A program made the translations under genes and the position numbers. Below, piece after piece: positions 47,887 through 57,544 of a DNA stretch of 64,000 nt. Position 1 is the first letter of the stretch; each line of letters opens with the position of its first letter. Source of the DNA: Glaciecola sp. XM2. Its GTDB lineage: Bacteria > Pseudomonadota > Gammaproteobacteria > Enterobacterales > Alteromonadaceae. Under the pieces are notes generated by a model. That model made no database searches, was not told the DNA's origin, and saw only the letters and a program-made list of their open reading frames with translations. The stretch covers positions 558,001 to 622,000 of the forward strand of contig NZ_JAHEOJ010000020.1 of the NCBI RefSeq assembly GCF_018595715.1. Direction: 5' to 3'.

Positions 47887-49170
47887 GTGACTGATTTTTA
47901 TTTGTATGCGATCGCTTTGGTCGTAGTGTCTGTATTTTTTGTGCTCGTGCCTTTACTGCGAAAAGCAAAACAAGCAAAGCTACAGATAACCAATGCAAAC
48001 GTAGTAAAACAGCGCATTACAGAGTTAGAGCGTGAAGTTGAAGAAGGTTTGATCTCTGAAAAAGATAAGCTAACGGCTGTTAAAGAGCTCAAGCTAGCGT
48101 TGGTTGAAGAATCGGAGCGTCTTGAAAAAGGTCAGGTAGCGCCGGTTAAAACTGTAAATTGGTTAGTGGTGGGTTTATTGTCTTTGCCTGCAATCGCCGT
48201 GGGCGTTTGGGTTTATTTTACATCCAATCAACTTACAGGTTTACAAGAATATGTAATGGCGCAATCTCAAGCAGCAGACCTTACTCAGCGCATTCAAGGT
48301 CAAACCGGTGGTGAAGTGACCCCTAATGACTATGCGAAATTTGCTTTGGTCATTCGAAAGCGTCTGCGTGAAACCCCTGAAGACGTTGAAGGTTGGCGTC
48401 TATTAGGGCAAGTACAGATGTCTATAGGCAGAATGGATGAATCCATCGCCGCATTTGAAAAAGCCTTAAGGTTAGCTCCAGATGACCTAGAAATACGAGA
48501 GCGCTATGCGCAAGCACTTATGGCGGCCGGTACCGAAGAGAGCCTAGGTAACGCAAAGCGTCAAGTGGACTATCTGGTGAGTATTGCACCTGATAATCGC
48601 GACTATCGTTTATTACTAACGGTTGTAGCAACGCAATTAGGTGATACCGATGTCGCCGTTGAGAACTTTTTAATGATCCGTGGGCAACTATCGCCCAGTA
48701 GTAACTTTTATCAATCGTTAGTGGCACAGCTGATAAACATTGGTGCCCCTGAAAGCTTATTGCGTCCAGATGCCGCCTCCCAACCAGTGGTTGAAGTGCC
48801 AGCACCTGAAGTTCAAGGCACAAGCATTGGTGTTGATATCATGCTCGACCCATCCCTTGAAGCGAATCTGCCTGAAGATGGTTACTTAATTGTATTTGCA
48901 CAAAACGCACAAAGCGAAAGCCGAGTGCCGCTAGCGGTGGCACGTTATCGTTTAGGTGAATTTCCGTTTTCAATGGTATTGTCACAAAGCGATGCGATGA
49001 TGCCTAGCATGACTTTAGCAACCGCTTCAAGCGTCAGGCTAACGGCACGTATTTCGATGGATGCAGACGTAATGCCAAGCCCCGGTGAGTTGCAAGGTGA
49101 AATAAATGAACTAGAGTTAATCCAAGGTGAGCAAGTCTCGGCGGTTATACTCATAAACAAGGAAATTTAG
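47887..49170 (+). CDS. ccmI: Cytochrome c maturation TPR protein CcmI
   Basis: An apocytochrome chaperone. The start is GTG 47887 after AAAGGAAG. The 427 residues have two membrane helices (residues 3-22 and about 92-112) flanking a cytoplasmic coiled-coil segment (RITELEREVEEGLISEKDKL). TPR repeats follow (DVEGWRLLGQVQMSIGRMDE, SIAAFEKALRLAPDDLEIRE), then a C-terminal beta-rich periplasmic domain from about residue 310. It is last of the ccm genes and shares its final base with the mlaA start. Confidence 0.93.
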   Translation: MTDFYLYAIALVVVSVFFVLVPLLRKAKQAKLQITNANVVKQRITELEREVEEGLISEKDKLTAVKELKLALVEESERLEKGQVAPVKTVNWLVVGLLSLPAIAVGVWVYFTSNQLTGLQEYVMAQSQAADLTQRIQGQTGGEVTPNDYAKFALVIRKRLRETPEDVEGWRLLGQVQMSIGRMDESIAAFEKALRLAPDDLEIRERYAQALMAAGTEESLGNAKRQVDYLVSIAPDNRDYRLLLTVVATQLGDTDVAVENFLMIRGQLSPSSNFYQSLVAQLINIGAPESLLRPDAASQPVVEVPAPEVQGTSIGVDIMLDPSLEANLPEDGYLIVFAQNAQSESRVPLAVARYRLGEFPFSMVLSQSDAMMPSMTLATASSVRLTARISMDADVMPSPGELQGEINELELIQGEQVSAVILINKEI

Positions 49171-49976
49171 TGAAAGTAAGTAATGCATTATTGTTGTTAA
49201 TTGCCGTTATGGTATCGGGATGTGCAGCAAACCCTCAAGCACAAGTGGAATCTGCATCAAACGAGTCTGCCCAATACGTGCAGGAAGATGAGGGCGTATC
49301 AGATCCGTTTGAGCCGATAAACCGTGTGATGTGGGACTTTAACCGTAATGTACTCGACCGCTTTTTAGTGAAGCCTGCCACCCAGGTATATGTGGCGGTA
49401 ATGCCCCAGCCGGTCAGAACTGGGCTGCTAAACGCATCTGAAAACATCGCAGAGCCCGCTAATGCTATTAATAATTTATTGCAAGGCAAGCCTACCGAGT
49501 CTTTTGCCAGTACAAGTCGTTTTTTAATCAACACGACTGTTGGAGTGTTAGGGATTTTTGATGTGGCTGAATCGATGGGCGTGCCGCGACAAGAAGAAGA
49601 TTTTAACCAAGTCCTTGGGGTATGGGGTTTTGGCACCGGACCTTATTTAATGTTACCAGCATTAGGCCCAAGTGATGTTAGAGACTTTGTGGGTACTTAC
49701 GTAGACCGTTTTTATTGGCCTGAAACAGTGCTTGAAGATCCTTACACCATTAGTGCTGCCGTTGTTGGTTTATTAGAAACGCGCGCCACATTGCTTGACC
49801 AAGAGGCCAACTTAGAGCGCTCACTCGATGAATACCTGTTTGTCAGAGATGCTTACTTTCAGCGCGTCGCCTTTGAGGTGAGCGATGGTGAAATCACCGA
49901 GCGTAGCCAAGAAGAAATTGAGCAAGAAGCCGATGATTTTGAAGATTTTGAGTCTTTGTTTGAAGATATTCCTTAA
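49170..49976 (+). CDS. mlaA: Outer-membrane lipoprotein MlaA (VacJ)
   Basis: Part of the system that removes mislocalised phospholipids from the outer leaflet. The start is GTG 49170 with AAGGAAA upstream. The lipobox is MVSGC (about residues 14-18). Family marks are DPFEPINRVMWDFNRNVLD, PARTG-like PQPVRTGLLNASENIAEPAN, GVWGFGTGPYLMLPALGPS and RDFVGTYVD. The C-terminus is acidic (EADDFEDFESLFEDIP). Its overlap with ccmI makes it part of the ccm transcript. Confidence 0.96.
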   Translation: MKVSNALLLLIAVMVSGCAANPQAQVESASNESAQYVQEDEGVSDPFEPINRVMWDFNRNVLDRFLVKPATQVYVAVMPQPVRTGLLNASENIAEPANAINNLLQGKPTESFASTSRFLINTTVGVLGIFDVAESMGVPRQEEDFNQVLGVWGFGTGPYLMLPALGPSDVRDFVGTYVDRFYWPETVLEDPYTISAAVVGLLETRATLLDQEANLERSLDEYLFVRDAYFQRVAFEVSDGEITERSQEEIEQEADDFEDFESLFEDIP

Positions 49977-50016
49977 AACAAAGCTTAACTTCACAATAGC
50001 TGTCTGAAGAAATAAA

Positions 50017-50058
50017 AAAAGGGGCGTGGTATTGGTATTTACCACGCCCCTTTTCATT
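50017..50058. terminator. Bidirectional rho-independent terminator
   Basis: AAAAGGGGCGTGGTA (50017-50031) and TACCACGCCCCTTTT (50040-50054) form a 15-bp perfect stem with an 8-base loop. A runs lie on one side and T runs on the other. It ends both the ccm-mlaA operon and the convergent cold-shock gene. Confidence 0.92.
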
Positions 50059-50070
50059 TTTGTTTGTAGA

Positions 50071-50280
50071 TTAAATCGCTACAATTTTTTCTGCTTGTGG
50101 ACCTTTGGCGCCGTCAGTTACAGCGAACTGTACTTTTTGACCTTCTGCCAATGTTTTAAATCCATCGCTTACGATTGCGCTAAAATGAGCAAATACGTCT
50201 GGACCAGACTGTTGCTCAATAAACCCAAAACCTTTGCTTTCGTTGAACCACTTAACGGTTCCTGTAGTTGTATTAGACAT
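50071..50280 (-). CDS. Cold-shock domain protein (CspA family)
   Basis: A 69-residue nucleic-acid-binding OB-fold protein. [18 protein letters not shown] carries RNP1, DVFAHFSAI carries RNP2, and ends with [10 protein letters not shown]. It acts as an RNA chaperone or transcription antiterminator in the family. The upstream interval to galE (50281-50567) is long and probably includes an extended 5' leader as in other csp genes; AGGAT precedes the ATG. Cold-induction itself cannot be read. Confidence 0.95.
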   Translation of the reverse strand: MSNTTTGTVKWFNESKGFGFIEQQSGPDVFAHFSAIVSDGFKTLAEGQKVQFAVTDGAKGPQAEKIVAI

Positions 50281-50526
50281 ATAATATTATCCTGAAATTT
50301 AAATAAAGTTGTGCCTTCAAGAGGCTTGAATAGCTGAAAAATGGAACTAAGACTTAGAAACTGCAGGACGAGGTGTTACGAGTAAAACAACGAAGTGAAG
50401 ATTGTAAATGTTTGCATCTTTGAAGCTTCTATAACTATAGACTGATTCTACCCCCGCGTCCACTGCTCATTTGATAAACTATCTAAAAGGAGCGCTGTAA
50501 TCACATTAGGCCTCGAAAATGGCGAT

Positions 50527-50547
50527 GGAGCAAAGCCTTATTGCTCC
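50527..50547 (-). terminator. Possible terminator of galE
   Basis: GGAGCAA and TTGCTCC are 7-base arms around a 7-base loop, 20 bases beyond the galE stop. On the minus strand only a short ATTTT follows, so termination strength is doubtful. Confidence 0.4.
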
Positions 50548-50567
50548 CAACATACTGCTCCCACGAA

Positions 50568-51593
50568 TTATGCTTTCTTTGGATACCCATCTGGGTTATC
50601 ACTTTGCCAACGCCAAGAGTCTTCGCACATCTGAGCTAATCCTTTTTGCGCTTTCCAGCCTAATTCACTCTGTGCAAGACTTGGGTCTGCATAACATGCG
50701 GCAACATCACCCGTGCGCCGAGGCGTTATCTTGTATGGGACTTTTTTGCCGCTGGCCTTTTCAAAGGCCTTGACCATGTCTAGCACACTGTAACCTTGAC
50801 CTGTACCAAGATTGCAAATGAAGAGCCCAGCCTTGCTGTCAATTTTACGCAGCGCTTTAAGGTGCCCGTCGGCTAAGTCTTCAACGTGAATATAGTCGCG
50901 TACGCCTGTGCCGTCGTGTGTGTCGTAATCATCACCAAACACGCTTAAAAACTCACGCTTGCCAGTGGCGGTTTGCGTGATAAAGGGCATAAGGTTGTTT
51001 GGAATACCGTTCGGATCTTCCCCAATACGGCCAGAAGGGTGCGCACCAGCCGGATTAAAGTAACGCAACAGCACCATATTCCAGTTGTTATCGGCTTTAT
51101 AAATATCGGTAAGCATATGCTCGACCATGAGCTTGGACATCCCATAAGGGTTTGTCGGGGTGCCAGTGGGGAGATTTTCGTGCAAGGGCAGTTCAGTCGG
51201 GTCGCCATATACCGTGGCCGATGAGCTAAATACGATATTTTTAACGCCGTGAGCTTGCATCGCCTTACATAAATTTAGCGTGCCGTATACGTTGTTTTCG
51301 TAATACATCATGGGTTTTTCAACCGACTCGCCTACTGCTTTAAGGCCAGCAAAATGGATAACGGCGTCAATGTTGTATGTGGTGAAAACACGGTTGAGGC
51401 AATCTGAATGGCGGATGTCACCTTCGATGATATCGGCCGTTTTATTAGTGAGTTCAAACACTCTCTCTAAACTGACGGCAGATGAGTTTGAATAATTATC
51501 GAGTACAACGACTTTATATCCGCTTTCTAATAGTTGCAAAACAGTGTGGCTACCAATGTAACCGCTGCCGCCGGTGACCAATATTGTGTTCAT
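50568..51593 (-). CDS. galE: UDP-glucose 4-epimerase
   Basis: It interconverts UDP-Glc and UDP-Gal, supplying galactose units for surface glycans. The 341 residues have the NAD-binding [49 protein letters not shown] and the YxxxK motif YGMSKLMVE; ends [11 protein letters not shown]. It overlaps the small membrane-protein gene upstream by 4 bases, so the two are cotranscribed. Confidence 0.96.
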   Translation of the reverse strand: MNTILVTGGSGYIGSHTVLQLLESGYKVVVLDNYSNSSAVSLERVFELTNKTADIIEGDIRHSDCLNRVFTTYNIDAVIHFAGLKAVGESVEKPMMYYENNVYGTLNLCKAMQAHGVKNIVFSSSATVYGDPTELPLHENLPTGTPTNPYGMSKLMVEHMLTDIYKADNNWNMVLLRYFNPAGAHPSGRIGEDPNGIPNNLMPFITQTATGKREFLSVFGDDYDTHDGTGVRDYIHVEDLADGHLKALRKIDSKAGLFICNLGTGQGYSVLDMVKAFEKASGKKVPYKITPRRTGDVAACYADPSLAQSELGWKAQKGLAQMCEDSWRWQSDNPDGYPKKA

Positions 51594-51892
51594 TCCTCAT
51601 CCTTATTGACGTTCGATGGTAAGTACTTTGCGCTCAACGAATACTGCAATGGCTTAACAAATAAAGGATACAACAAAAGGATTAAACCTGCCCATGCCAA
51701 AGACCACCAACTTTCAACTACGCGCAATAACAGTGCAAATACAGGAACAATGACCAACAGCTTAATGATATTGAGCAAGGTCTTTTCAGGCACAGTCATC
51801 TTTTTTGCCGCTTGCTCGAGTATATCCATGCGCTCAGGCAGGGATTTGTTTTCAAGGCCGGGGATGTTTTTGGTAGAGGTGTATATTTTCAC
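51590..51892 (-). CDS. Small membrane protein, unknown function
   Basis: 100 residues. After a polar N-terminus ([20 protein letters not shown]) come two adjacent hydrophobic segments (about 42-58 and 64-82) and a charged end. Proteins of this form are found in Alteromonadales (possibly the DUF6170 family, from memory and uncertain). It overlaps galE by 4 bases, suggesting coupled expression, but no function is assigned. Confidence 0.65.
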   Translation of the reverse strand: MKIYTSTKNIPGLENKSLPERMDILEQAAKKMTVPEKTLLNIIKLLVIVPVFALLLRVVESWWSLAWAGLILLLYPLFVKPLQYSLSAKYLPSNVNKDEE

Positions 51893-51913
51893 GCGTTTTC
51901 ATACCTTTATTGC

Positions 51914-51933
51914 TTTGTACGAAAGTGTACAAA
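51914..51933. promoter_or_regulatory. Inverted repeat upstream of the small membrane gene
   Basis: TTTGTAC and GTACAAA form 7-base arms with a 6-base spacer, about 22 bases upstream of the start at 51892. It may be an operator for the small-protein/galE unit. The adjacent POT-gene terminator overlaps its end. Confidence 0.3.
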
Positions 51934-51957
51934 AAAGGGCGATTAAAATCGCCCTTT
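51931..51957 (-). terminator. Rho-independent terminator of the POT transporter gene
   Basis: AAAGGGCGAT and ATCGCCCTTT form a 10-bp stem with a 4-base loop. On the minus strand a T run (51936-51931) follows, 22 bases after the stop codon. Confidence 0.85.
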
Positions 51958-51978
51958 GTTTTAAATTAAGTTTGCCGA

Positions 51979-53469
51979 TCAAGCCTTTTCAGCAAGCTTT
52001 TCCCATTTTCCTGTTTTAAATGAAAGCAACAACAGAACAATACCAATAGCCACACTAAAGTAGGTGATTTGTAGATATAGTCCTGGCATTTGATCAACTT
52101 GCTCAGGGTCAAATTTACCCGCAAATATACCGGCAATGATGCTTCCCATTGAATAGGTCAATACAAATACGCCCATCATCTGCCCAGCAAACCTCTGAGG
52201 AGATAGTTTTGATACAGCGCTCAATGCCACGGGGCTTAACCATAGCTCACCTACAGTATGCAAAAAGTAAGTGGCCACCAACCAGTAGGGCGCTACTTTT
52301 AATCCACTTGCGGCTAATTGTGCTGCGAAAAACATAACAATGAACCCACTTGCCATAATGATTAAACCAACCGCACATTTAACGCTATAACTTGGTTCAA
52401 TTAATCGCTTGCCTAGCGTCATCCACATATAAGCAAAAAATGGAGATAGAATAATAATAAATATTGAGTTTGCAGACTGAAACCACGCCGGTGGAATTTC
52501 AAACGTGCCGACCATGCGTTGAGTGTACTCAAGACCAAAAACGTTTAGAGAAGAGCCTGCTTGCTCAAAACCCGCCCAAAAGCAAGTCGATGCTAGGCAG
52601 ATAAGGAAAAGCGCGCCCATTCTGCGTTTCTCATCGTGATCTAAATTGCCACCAAAAAAGATGTAGGCAAAGTAAATTAAGAAAATTGCCGTAATGGCGA
52701 CCGCTACATTTTTAGCAACAACAACCGGGTCAAAGGTAATTACGCCTGAATAGATGAGCACCGTAATAACAGCCACTGCTACCACAAATGCAGCGATTGC
52801 TGAAATCGCTAGCTGTCGGGCCGCAGGGGTTAGCGGCACCACGGGTTTATCTGACACGCCAGCAATATTGTTTGCTGTTAACTTATACTGCATGAGTCCA
52901 ATACCCATACCAACGGCTGCTGCGCCAAATGCCCAATGATAACCCATATTTACCTGCAACCATCCACACACGCCATAACCAATAAGCGACCCAATGTTAA
53001 TACCCATGTAGTAGATGGTGTAGGCACTGTCACGGCGCGCATCTTTAGACTCATATAACTGCCCAACCATAGCGCCGATGTTGGGTTTAAGTAATCCGGT
53101 GCCAAGCACGACAAATATCAGGCCGATAAAGAAAGATGATTCGTGGGGAATGGCCAAGATAATATGGCCAATCATAATGATTACGCCGCCATAAAAAACG
53201 GCTTTTTGTCCACCAATTAGCCGATCGGCTATCCATCCGCCAGGTAGACCAAAAAAGTACACCGCTCCGGTGTACAATCCGTAAATAGCAGAGGCAACTG
53301 CCATCGTCATGCCTAAACCACCTTCTTCTAGGGCGAGGATCATGAATAAAACGAGTAGGGCGCGCATACCGTAATAACTCATGCGCTCCCACATTTCGGT
53401 GCCTGCAAGCGTCATTAAGCCCATGGGGTGGCCGAAGAAGCGAGTGTCTTCGGAAAGTTTGGGTTGCAT
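51979..53469 (-). CDS. Proton-dependent oligopeptide transporter (POT/PTR2 family)
   Basis: An inner-membrane proton symporter for di- and tripeptides. The 496 residues have 12-14 membrane helices. The POT signature TEMWERMSYYGMRALLVLF contains the ExxER-like proton-coupling element, followed by GGWIADRLIGGQKAVFYGG and YTIYYMGINIGSLIG (PTR2 signature). It is close to DtpA/DtpT-like proteins of marine bacteria. A single gene with its own terminator. Confidence 0.92.
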   Translation of the reverse strand: MQPKLSEDTRFFGHPMGLMTLAGTEMWERMSYYGMRALLVLFMILALEEGGLGMTMAVASAIYGLYTGAVYFFGLPGGWIADRLIGGQKAVFYGGVIIMIGHIILAIPHESSFFIGLIFVVLGTGLLKPNIGAMVGQLYESKDARRDSAYTIYYMGINIGSLIGYGVCGWLQVNMGYHWAFGAAAVGMGIGLMQYKLTANNIAGVSDKPVVPLTPAARQLAISAIAAFVVAVAVITVLIYSGVITFDPVVVAKNVAVAITAIFLIYFAYIFFGGNLDHDEKRRMGALFLICLASTCFWAGFEQAGSSLNVFGLEYTQRMVGTFEIPPAWFQSANSIFIIILSPFFAYMWMTLGKRLIEPSYSVKCAVGLIIMASGFIVMFFAAQLAASGLKVAPYWLVATYFLHTVGELWLSPVALSAVSKLSPQRFAGQMMGVFVLTYSMGSIIAGIFAGKFDPEQVDQMPGLYLQITYFSVAIGIVLLLLSFKTGKWEKLAEKA

Positions 53470-53628
53470 AAAAAATCCTTATTTTTATTGTTGTTATTAT
53501 TTGACTCGCTCGATTATGCATGCAGTAGCCGCAAAGTTGCAAGCTTGTTAATTTTTGCCGAGCATTTGCTTGAATGTCGGTTTTTTTTACAACTGGGGCT
53601 TAATTACATGAATTATCAGTGACTTTGG

Positions 53629-53647
53629 TCTAACCTTTCGTTAGACT
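53629..53647. repeat. Inverted repeat upstream of the polysaccharide exporter gene
   Basis: GTCTAAC and GTTAGAC are perfect 7-base arms separated by CTTTC, about 70 bases upstream of the exporter start. It is a candidate operator or leader hairpin for the second polysaccharide locus. Confidence 0.3.
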
Positions 53648-53714
53648 TTAGACTTGCAAGTTTGGTTAATTGATTAACCTATTTCTCAATGGCAAAGGAA
53701 CCCATAATTCAAAG

Positions 53715-56339
53715 ATGAATCTTCAAGATATGCGATCAATTACCTCTGTTTTTCTTCTAAGCTTATTGCTTGTAGTTGACGGCAGTTATGCCCACGCTCA
53801 AAGCGATATGCCGTCGGCTCAACAAATTCAGCAATTTAAAAACTTGCCTCGTGCCCAGCAGGAGCAGTTGGCTCGGCAAATGGGATTTGACATATCAATT
53901 CTACAGCAAGGCCAAGGTGGCACGCAGGCCGCTAACAGCACAAACCAAGCTGAACTTGTTGAGCGGGAAATTGACGAGGCGCAAATTTCTGAGCAGCGCG
54001 CACGCCAAAGCGTGGTGCAAAACCAAGCCCGTGAGCTAAAGCCTTTTGGTTTTGAGCTATTTCAAAGTAGAGAAGCAGCCGCCGCACCGCTATCTAACAT
54101 GCCTGTACCGCCAAATTACGTGCTTGGTCCCGGTGATTCAATCAAATTGCAATTATTTGGGAAAGAAACAGGCAGTTTCGAGCTGAGCGTAAACAACGAA
54201 GGGAATATCGATGTACCTGATTTAGGCCCCATGCAGGTAGCGGGAGTTGGATTTCAAGAGTTAAAGCAGTTGGTAAACGAAAAGTATAACCAGCAAAAAA
54301 TTGGCGTGACGCCATTTGTTTCTATGGGGCAGTTGCGCTCCATTCAGGTATTTTTAGTGGGTGAAGTTTTTCGGCCCGGTCCTTTAGTGATCAATAGTTT
54401 GTCTACTATTACCACTGCGCTTATCAACAGTGGCGGCGTAAGCGAAATAGGCTCGCTTAGAGAAATTGAACTAAAACGCAGCGGCAAAACTGTTGCAACC
54501 TTCGATATGTACGAGCTCATTGTCAATGGTGATACATCAAACGACATACGCCTAGAACAAGGTGATGTGATTTTTGTACCCACCGTTGAACGCATAGTGT
54601 CGGTAGACGGCGAAGTACGTCGCCCCGCGCTTTACGAAGTCCTTGAAGGGGACAATTTGGCATCGCTCATGCGTTTAGCAGGCGGAACCTTGCCAAGTGC
54701 AGATACCAGCGCCGTTCAGTTAGTGAGTGCTGCGGGCGGCAAAGGCCTTTCCGTAAACTCGGTTAACCTAAATACGAGCGAGGCGCAGCAAATTAGCTTG
54801 CGTAATGGTGACTTTGTTCGAGTGCCAAAAGCCACGCTTGAATTCAGCAATGCCATTAAAGTACGAGGCGCAATCAATGTACCTACAATTATGGCTGATA
54901 CCGGACGCTTGCGTTTATCAGACATACTGTCTTCCCAAACCGTGCTTGCCAATACAGATTTAGACTACGGCATTGTAGCCAGGCGCGGCCGGCTGGACGC
55001 AAAAACACAGATACTGCAATTTGTCCCTAACGAGATTATTCAAGGCAGCGCTGATATTAACTTACAAGCCTTTGATGAGGTGTTTTTATTCAATCGCGTT
55101 GCCAATAACGAAGAAGACGGAATAGCGCAACAGGTTGCAGATAATAAGTTTGAAGACGTTGGTGAAGATATAGCCGAAGAAGAAAGTGAATTCTTAGAAA
55201 ATGAAGAGAATTCTCGTTTTTCTCCTGAGGCATTTTCTGCGCCGAGCAGCGTAACCGATTCGAGAAAAACCTTGTTAGCCCCGCTAATTGCTCGGCTAAG
55301 GAACGAATCTTCAAACGAGCATTCCATGCGATTGGTGGAAGTCAAAGGGCAAGTAAAGTACCCAGGTGTATATCCTCTCCCCGAGGACGCCAGCCTACAA
55401 AATATGATAAGAGCCGCGGGTGGGTTAACCGAAGCTGCGCATTTAGAAATGGCTGAAATAAGCAAGCTTGTTGTGGAAAGCGGGCAATCGCAAACCAAAC
55501 ACGAGCAGATTAGTTTGCTAAATCAGTTAGCAATGCCAGAGGCTCAGCAAGTGCGATTAAAGCCCAGAGATGTGCTAAGTGTGTTGCGCATTCCTAATTG
55601 GTACGATAATGAAACCGTTGAGCTCAAAGGTGAGGTCGTATTCCCGGGTGTTTATCAAATCTCTCGAGGGGAAACCTTGGCCTCCATCATTGAGCGTGCG
55701 GGTGGCTTAACTCAAGATGCTAGCATTAATGCAGCCATATTTACACGTAACGAATTAAAAGAAAGAGAGCGTGAAAACATCGAGCGCGCCATCGAAGATT
55801 TGCGCGAACAATTAGCAAACAATAACCTTTCCAATAGTCAGTTCTCTCGCACTATTGATTATGACAATGCAACCCGAGTGTTGAATGATTTGACAGATGT
55901 AGAGCCTGTGGGTCGCATGATTATTAACCTTGAAGATATTGTGGCGGGCGTGAAGTCCGAAGACGTTACCTTGAAAACGGGAGACGTTTTAACCGTTCCT
56001 AATGTTACACCAGCAATATCTGTTATTGGTGAAGTATTTGTAAGCAACACATATCGTTTTGATGAGCGTTTGAGTATTGACGATTATATTGAACGCGCGG
56101 GTGGGGCGCGGGAATACGCCGACACCTCAAAGATATACATTGTGCGAGCGGATGGTAGCGTAATGGTTCCTCAAAGGACTTACTGGTTTAACTCAGATAG
56201 CGAGTCGATGCTCATGCCAGGTGATACGATTGTAGTCCCAAGAGATGTTACAAATTACGACAACATTAGCTTGTGGCAGGGAATTACACAGATTATTTAC
56301 CAAAGCGCGATTGCGGTAGCAGCGATTGGGAGTTTGTAA
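53715..56339 (+). CDS. Multi-SLBB polysaccharide export outer-membrane protein (OtnA/WbfF-like)
   Basis: About 874 residues from ATG 53715; a TTG at 53670 is less likely. The signal peptide is of type I (ending SYAHA-QS), with no lipobox Cys, unlike Wza. A Gln-rich helical segment follows, then the Poly_export domain (MPVPPNYVLGPGDSIKLQLF, DVPDLGPMQVAGVGFQEL). Several SLBB units follow: VFLVGEVFRPGPLVI, VSVDGEVRRPALYEV, VEVKGQVKYPGVYPL, VELKGEVVFPGVYQI and VIGEVFVSNTYRF. Length and layout match the OtnA/WbfF exporters of Vibrio O139-like capsules. The wzz gene overlaps its stop. Confidence 0.88.
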   Translation: MNLQDMRSITSVFLLSLLLVVDGSYAHAQSDMPSAQQIQQFKNLPRAQQEQLARQMGFDISILQQGQGGTQAANSTNQAELVEREIDEAQISEQRARQSVVQNQARELKPFGFELFQSREAAAAPLSNMPVPPNYVLGPGDSIKLQLFGKETGSFELSVNNEGNIDVPDLGPMQVAGVGFQELKQLVNEKYNQQKIGVTPFVSMGQLRSIQVFLVGEVFRPGPLVINSLSTITTALINSGGVSEIGSLREIELKRSGKTVATFDMYELIVNGDTSNDIRLEQGDVIFVPTVERIVSVDGEVRRPALYEVLEGDNLASLMRLAGGTLPSADTSAVQLVSAAGGKGLSVNSVNLNTSEAQQISLRNGDFVRVPKATLEFSNAIKVRGAINVPTIMADTGRLRLSDILSSQTVLANTDLDYGIVARRGRLDAKTQILQFVPNEIIQGSADINLQAFDEVFLFNRVANNEEDGIAQQVADNKFEDVGEDIAEEESEFLENEENSRFSPEAFSAPSSVTDSRKTLLAPLIARLRNESSNEHSMRLVEVKGQVKYPGVYPLPEDASLQNMIRAAGGLTEAAHLEMAEISKLVVESGQSQTKHEQISLLNQLAMPEAQQVRLKPRDVLSVLRIPNWYDNETVELKGEVVFPGVYQISRGETLASIIERAGGLTQDASINAAIFTRNELKERERENIERAIEDLREQLANNNLSNSQFSRTIDYDNATRVLNDLTDVEPVGRMIINLEDIVAGVKSEDVTLKTGDVLTVPNVTPAISVIGEVFVSNTYRFDERLSIDDYIERAGGAREYADTSKIYIVRADGSVMVPQRTYWFNSDSESMLMPGDTIVVPRDVTNYDNISLWQGITQIIYQSAIAVAAIGSL

Positions 56340-57286
56340 TGAGTGAGCAAAACGTATCGCGATACAGCAACGATGAAGAGATAGATTTGAGAGAGTTGTT
56401 CGTTGCCATTTGGAAGGGCAAGTGGCTCATTATAATTATTACTTTTCTGTTTAGTGTCGTCGCTGTGTTTTATGCAATCAAACAACCTAATGTTTATACA
56501 TCGCAAGCGTTACTCGCTCCTGTCGAACAAGATCAGTCTTTAGCAGGCTTACAAGGTCAACTAGGAGGCTTAGCGAGCCTTGCAGGGATTAACTTAGGCG
56601 GCGGATCAAGTAATAAAACGCAACTTGCTATTGAAATTTTACAGTCGAGAACCTTTGTCAGTGAGTTTATTGAAAAGTACGAAATATTGCCTGACTTAAT
56701 GGCTGTTGAATCTTGGAATATGGTGTCGAACAAAGTCAATTATGACCCAGAATTGTACGATGAGGTAGCAAAAAAGTGGGTAAGAGACGTTTCTTTACCG
56801 CGCAAACCTCAACCTTCATTGCAAGAGGCGTACAGAGTTTTTATGCAACATTTAAGCATTGTTACTGACAAAGAAACCGGAATGGTTTCTCTAAGTATTG
56901 AGCATCTATCTCCGTTTGTGGCAAAGCAGTGGGTTGATTGGCTTGTTAAGGAAATTAATGAAACGATGAAAATGAGGGATGTAGAAGAGGCGGGCAAAAG
57001 TACATCTTTCCTCTCGAGTCAGTTAGCGGAAACGAAAATTACTGACATTCGAGAGATTTTGTATAGGTTAGTGGAAGAGCAGGCTAAGATAATTATGTTT
57101 GCGAATGTACGGGATGAGTACGTATTTAAGACGATTGACCCTGCATTAGTGCCAGAAGAAAAATCTGGTCCAAAGCGCGCAATACTTTGTGTTCTTGGCG
57201 CATTTCTTGGAGGTGTATTTGGTATTGCTATAGCATTAATCAAATACTTTCGTAAAAATACTCTGGTAACAAGTCCTGGAAATTAG
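56339..57286 (+). CDS. wzz: Polysaccharide chain-length determinant (Wzz family)
   Basis: A polysaccharide co-polymerase controlling glycan length. The start is ATG 56339, overlapping the exporter stop (TAATG). About 315 residues: the first helix IWKGKWLIIIITFLFSVVAV, then the Wzz signature region PNVYTSQALLAP, a Gly/Leu stretch GQLGGLASLAGINLGGG, a coiled periplasmic part and a second helix near the end (AILCVLGAFLGGVFGIAIAL) after the Pro-rich LVPEEKSGPKRA. There is no tyrosine-kinase domain, so it is of the LPS type rather than the Wzc type. The 258-base gap that follows shows no clear gene. Confidence 0.9.
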   Translation: MSEQNVSRYSNDEEIDLRELFVAIWKGKWLIIIITFLFSVVAVFYAIKQPNVYTSQALLAPVEQDQSLAGLQGQLGGLASLAGINLGGGSSNKTQLAIEILQSRTFVSEFIEKYEILPDLMAVESWNMVSNKVNYDPELYDEVAKKWVRDVSLPRKPQPSLQEAYRVFMQHLSIVTDKETGMVSLSIEHLSPFVAKQWVDWLVKEINETMKMRDVEEAGKSTSFLSSQLAETKITDIREILYRLVEEQAKIIMFANVRDEYVFKTIDPALVPEEKSGPKRAILCVLGAFLGGVFGIAIALIKYFRKNTLVTSPGN

Positions 57287-57544
57287 AAGTAGACTTGGCC
57301 CTTTGCGTTATCGGATTAAAGCTCAGTGTTACGATGAGCTTGTTCAGGATTACAGTTGCGAATTTCAGCGATAAGTTGCTGTATTTAACGCGATATGAAG
57401 ATAACGCGTTTTGAATAAAACAAGGATCGCGTGTTTTGACTTAACAGGTAGAATTTTTGTAGGCTTTCTCAATTTTAACAACACCTTCCGAACTAAGGTT
57501 GAAAGAGCCAGCAATATATTAGCTAAATATAATCAGGAATATAA

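Noticed and set aside
57446-57454. JUMPstart-like AGGTAGAAT in the leader of wbpA
   Set aside because: Only the short GGTAG core is shared; the GGC before it is missing, so it is no better than chance.
57287-57544. Possible small gene or promoter between wzz and wbpA
   Set aside because: A TTGACT at 57436 has no matching -10 at suitable spacing and no ORF shows family likeness.
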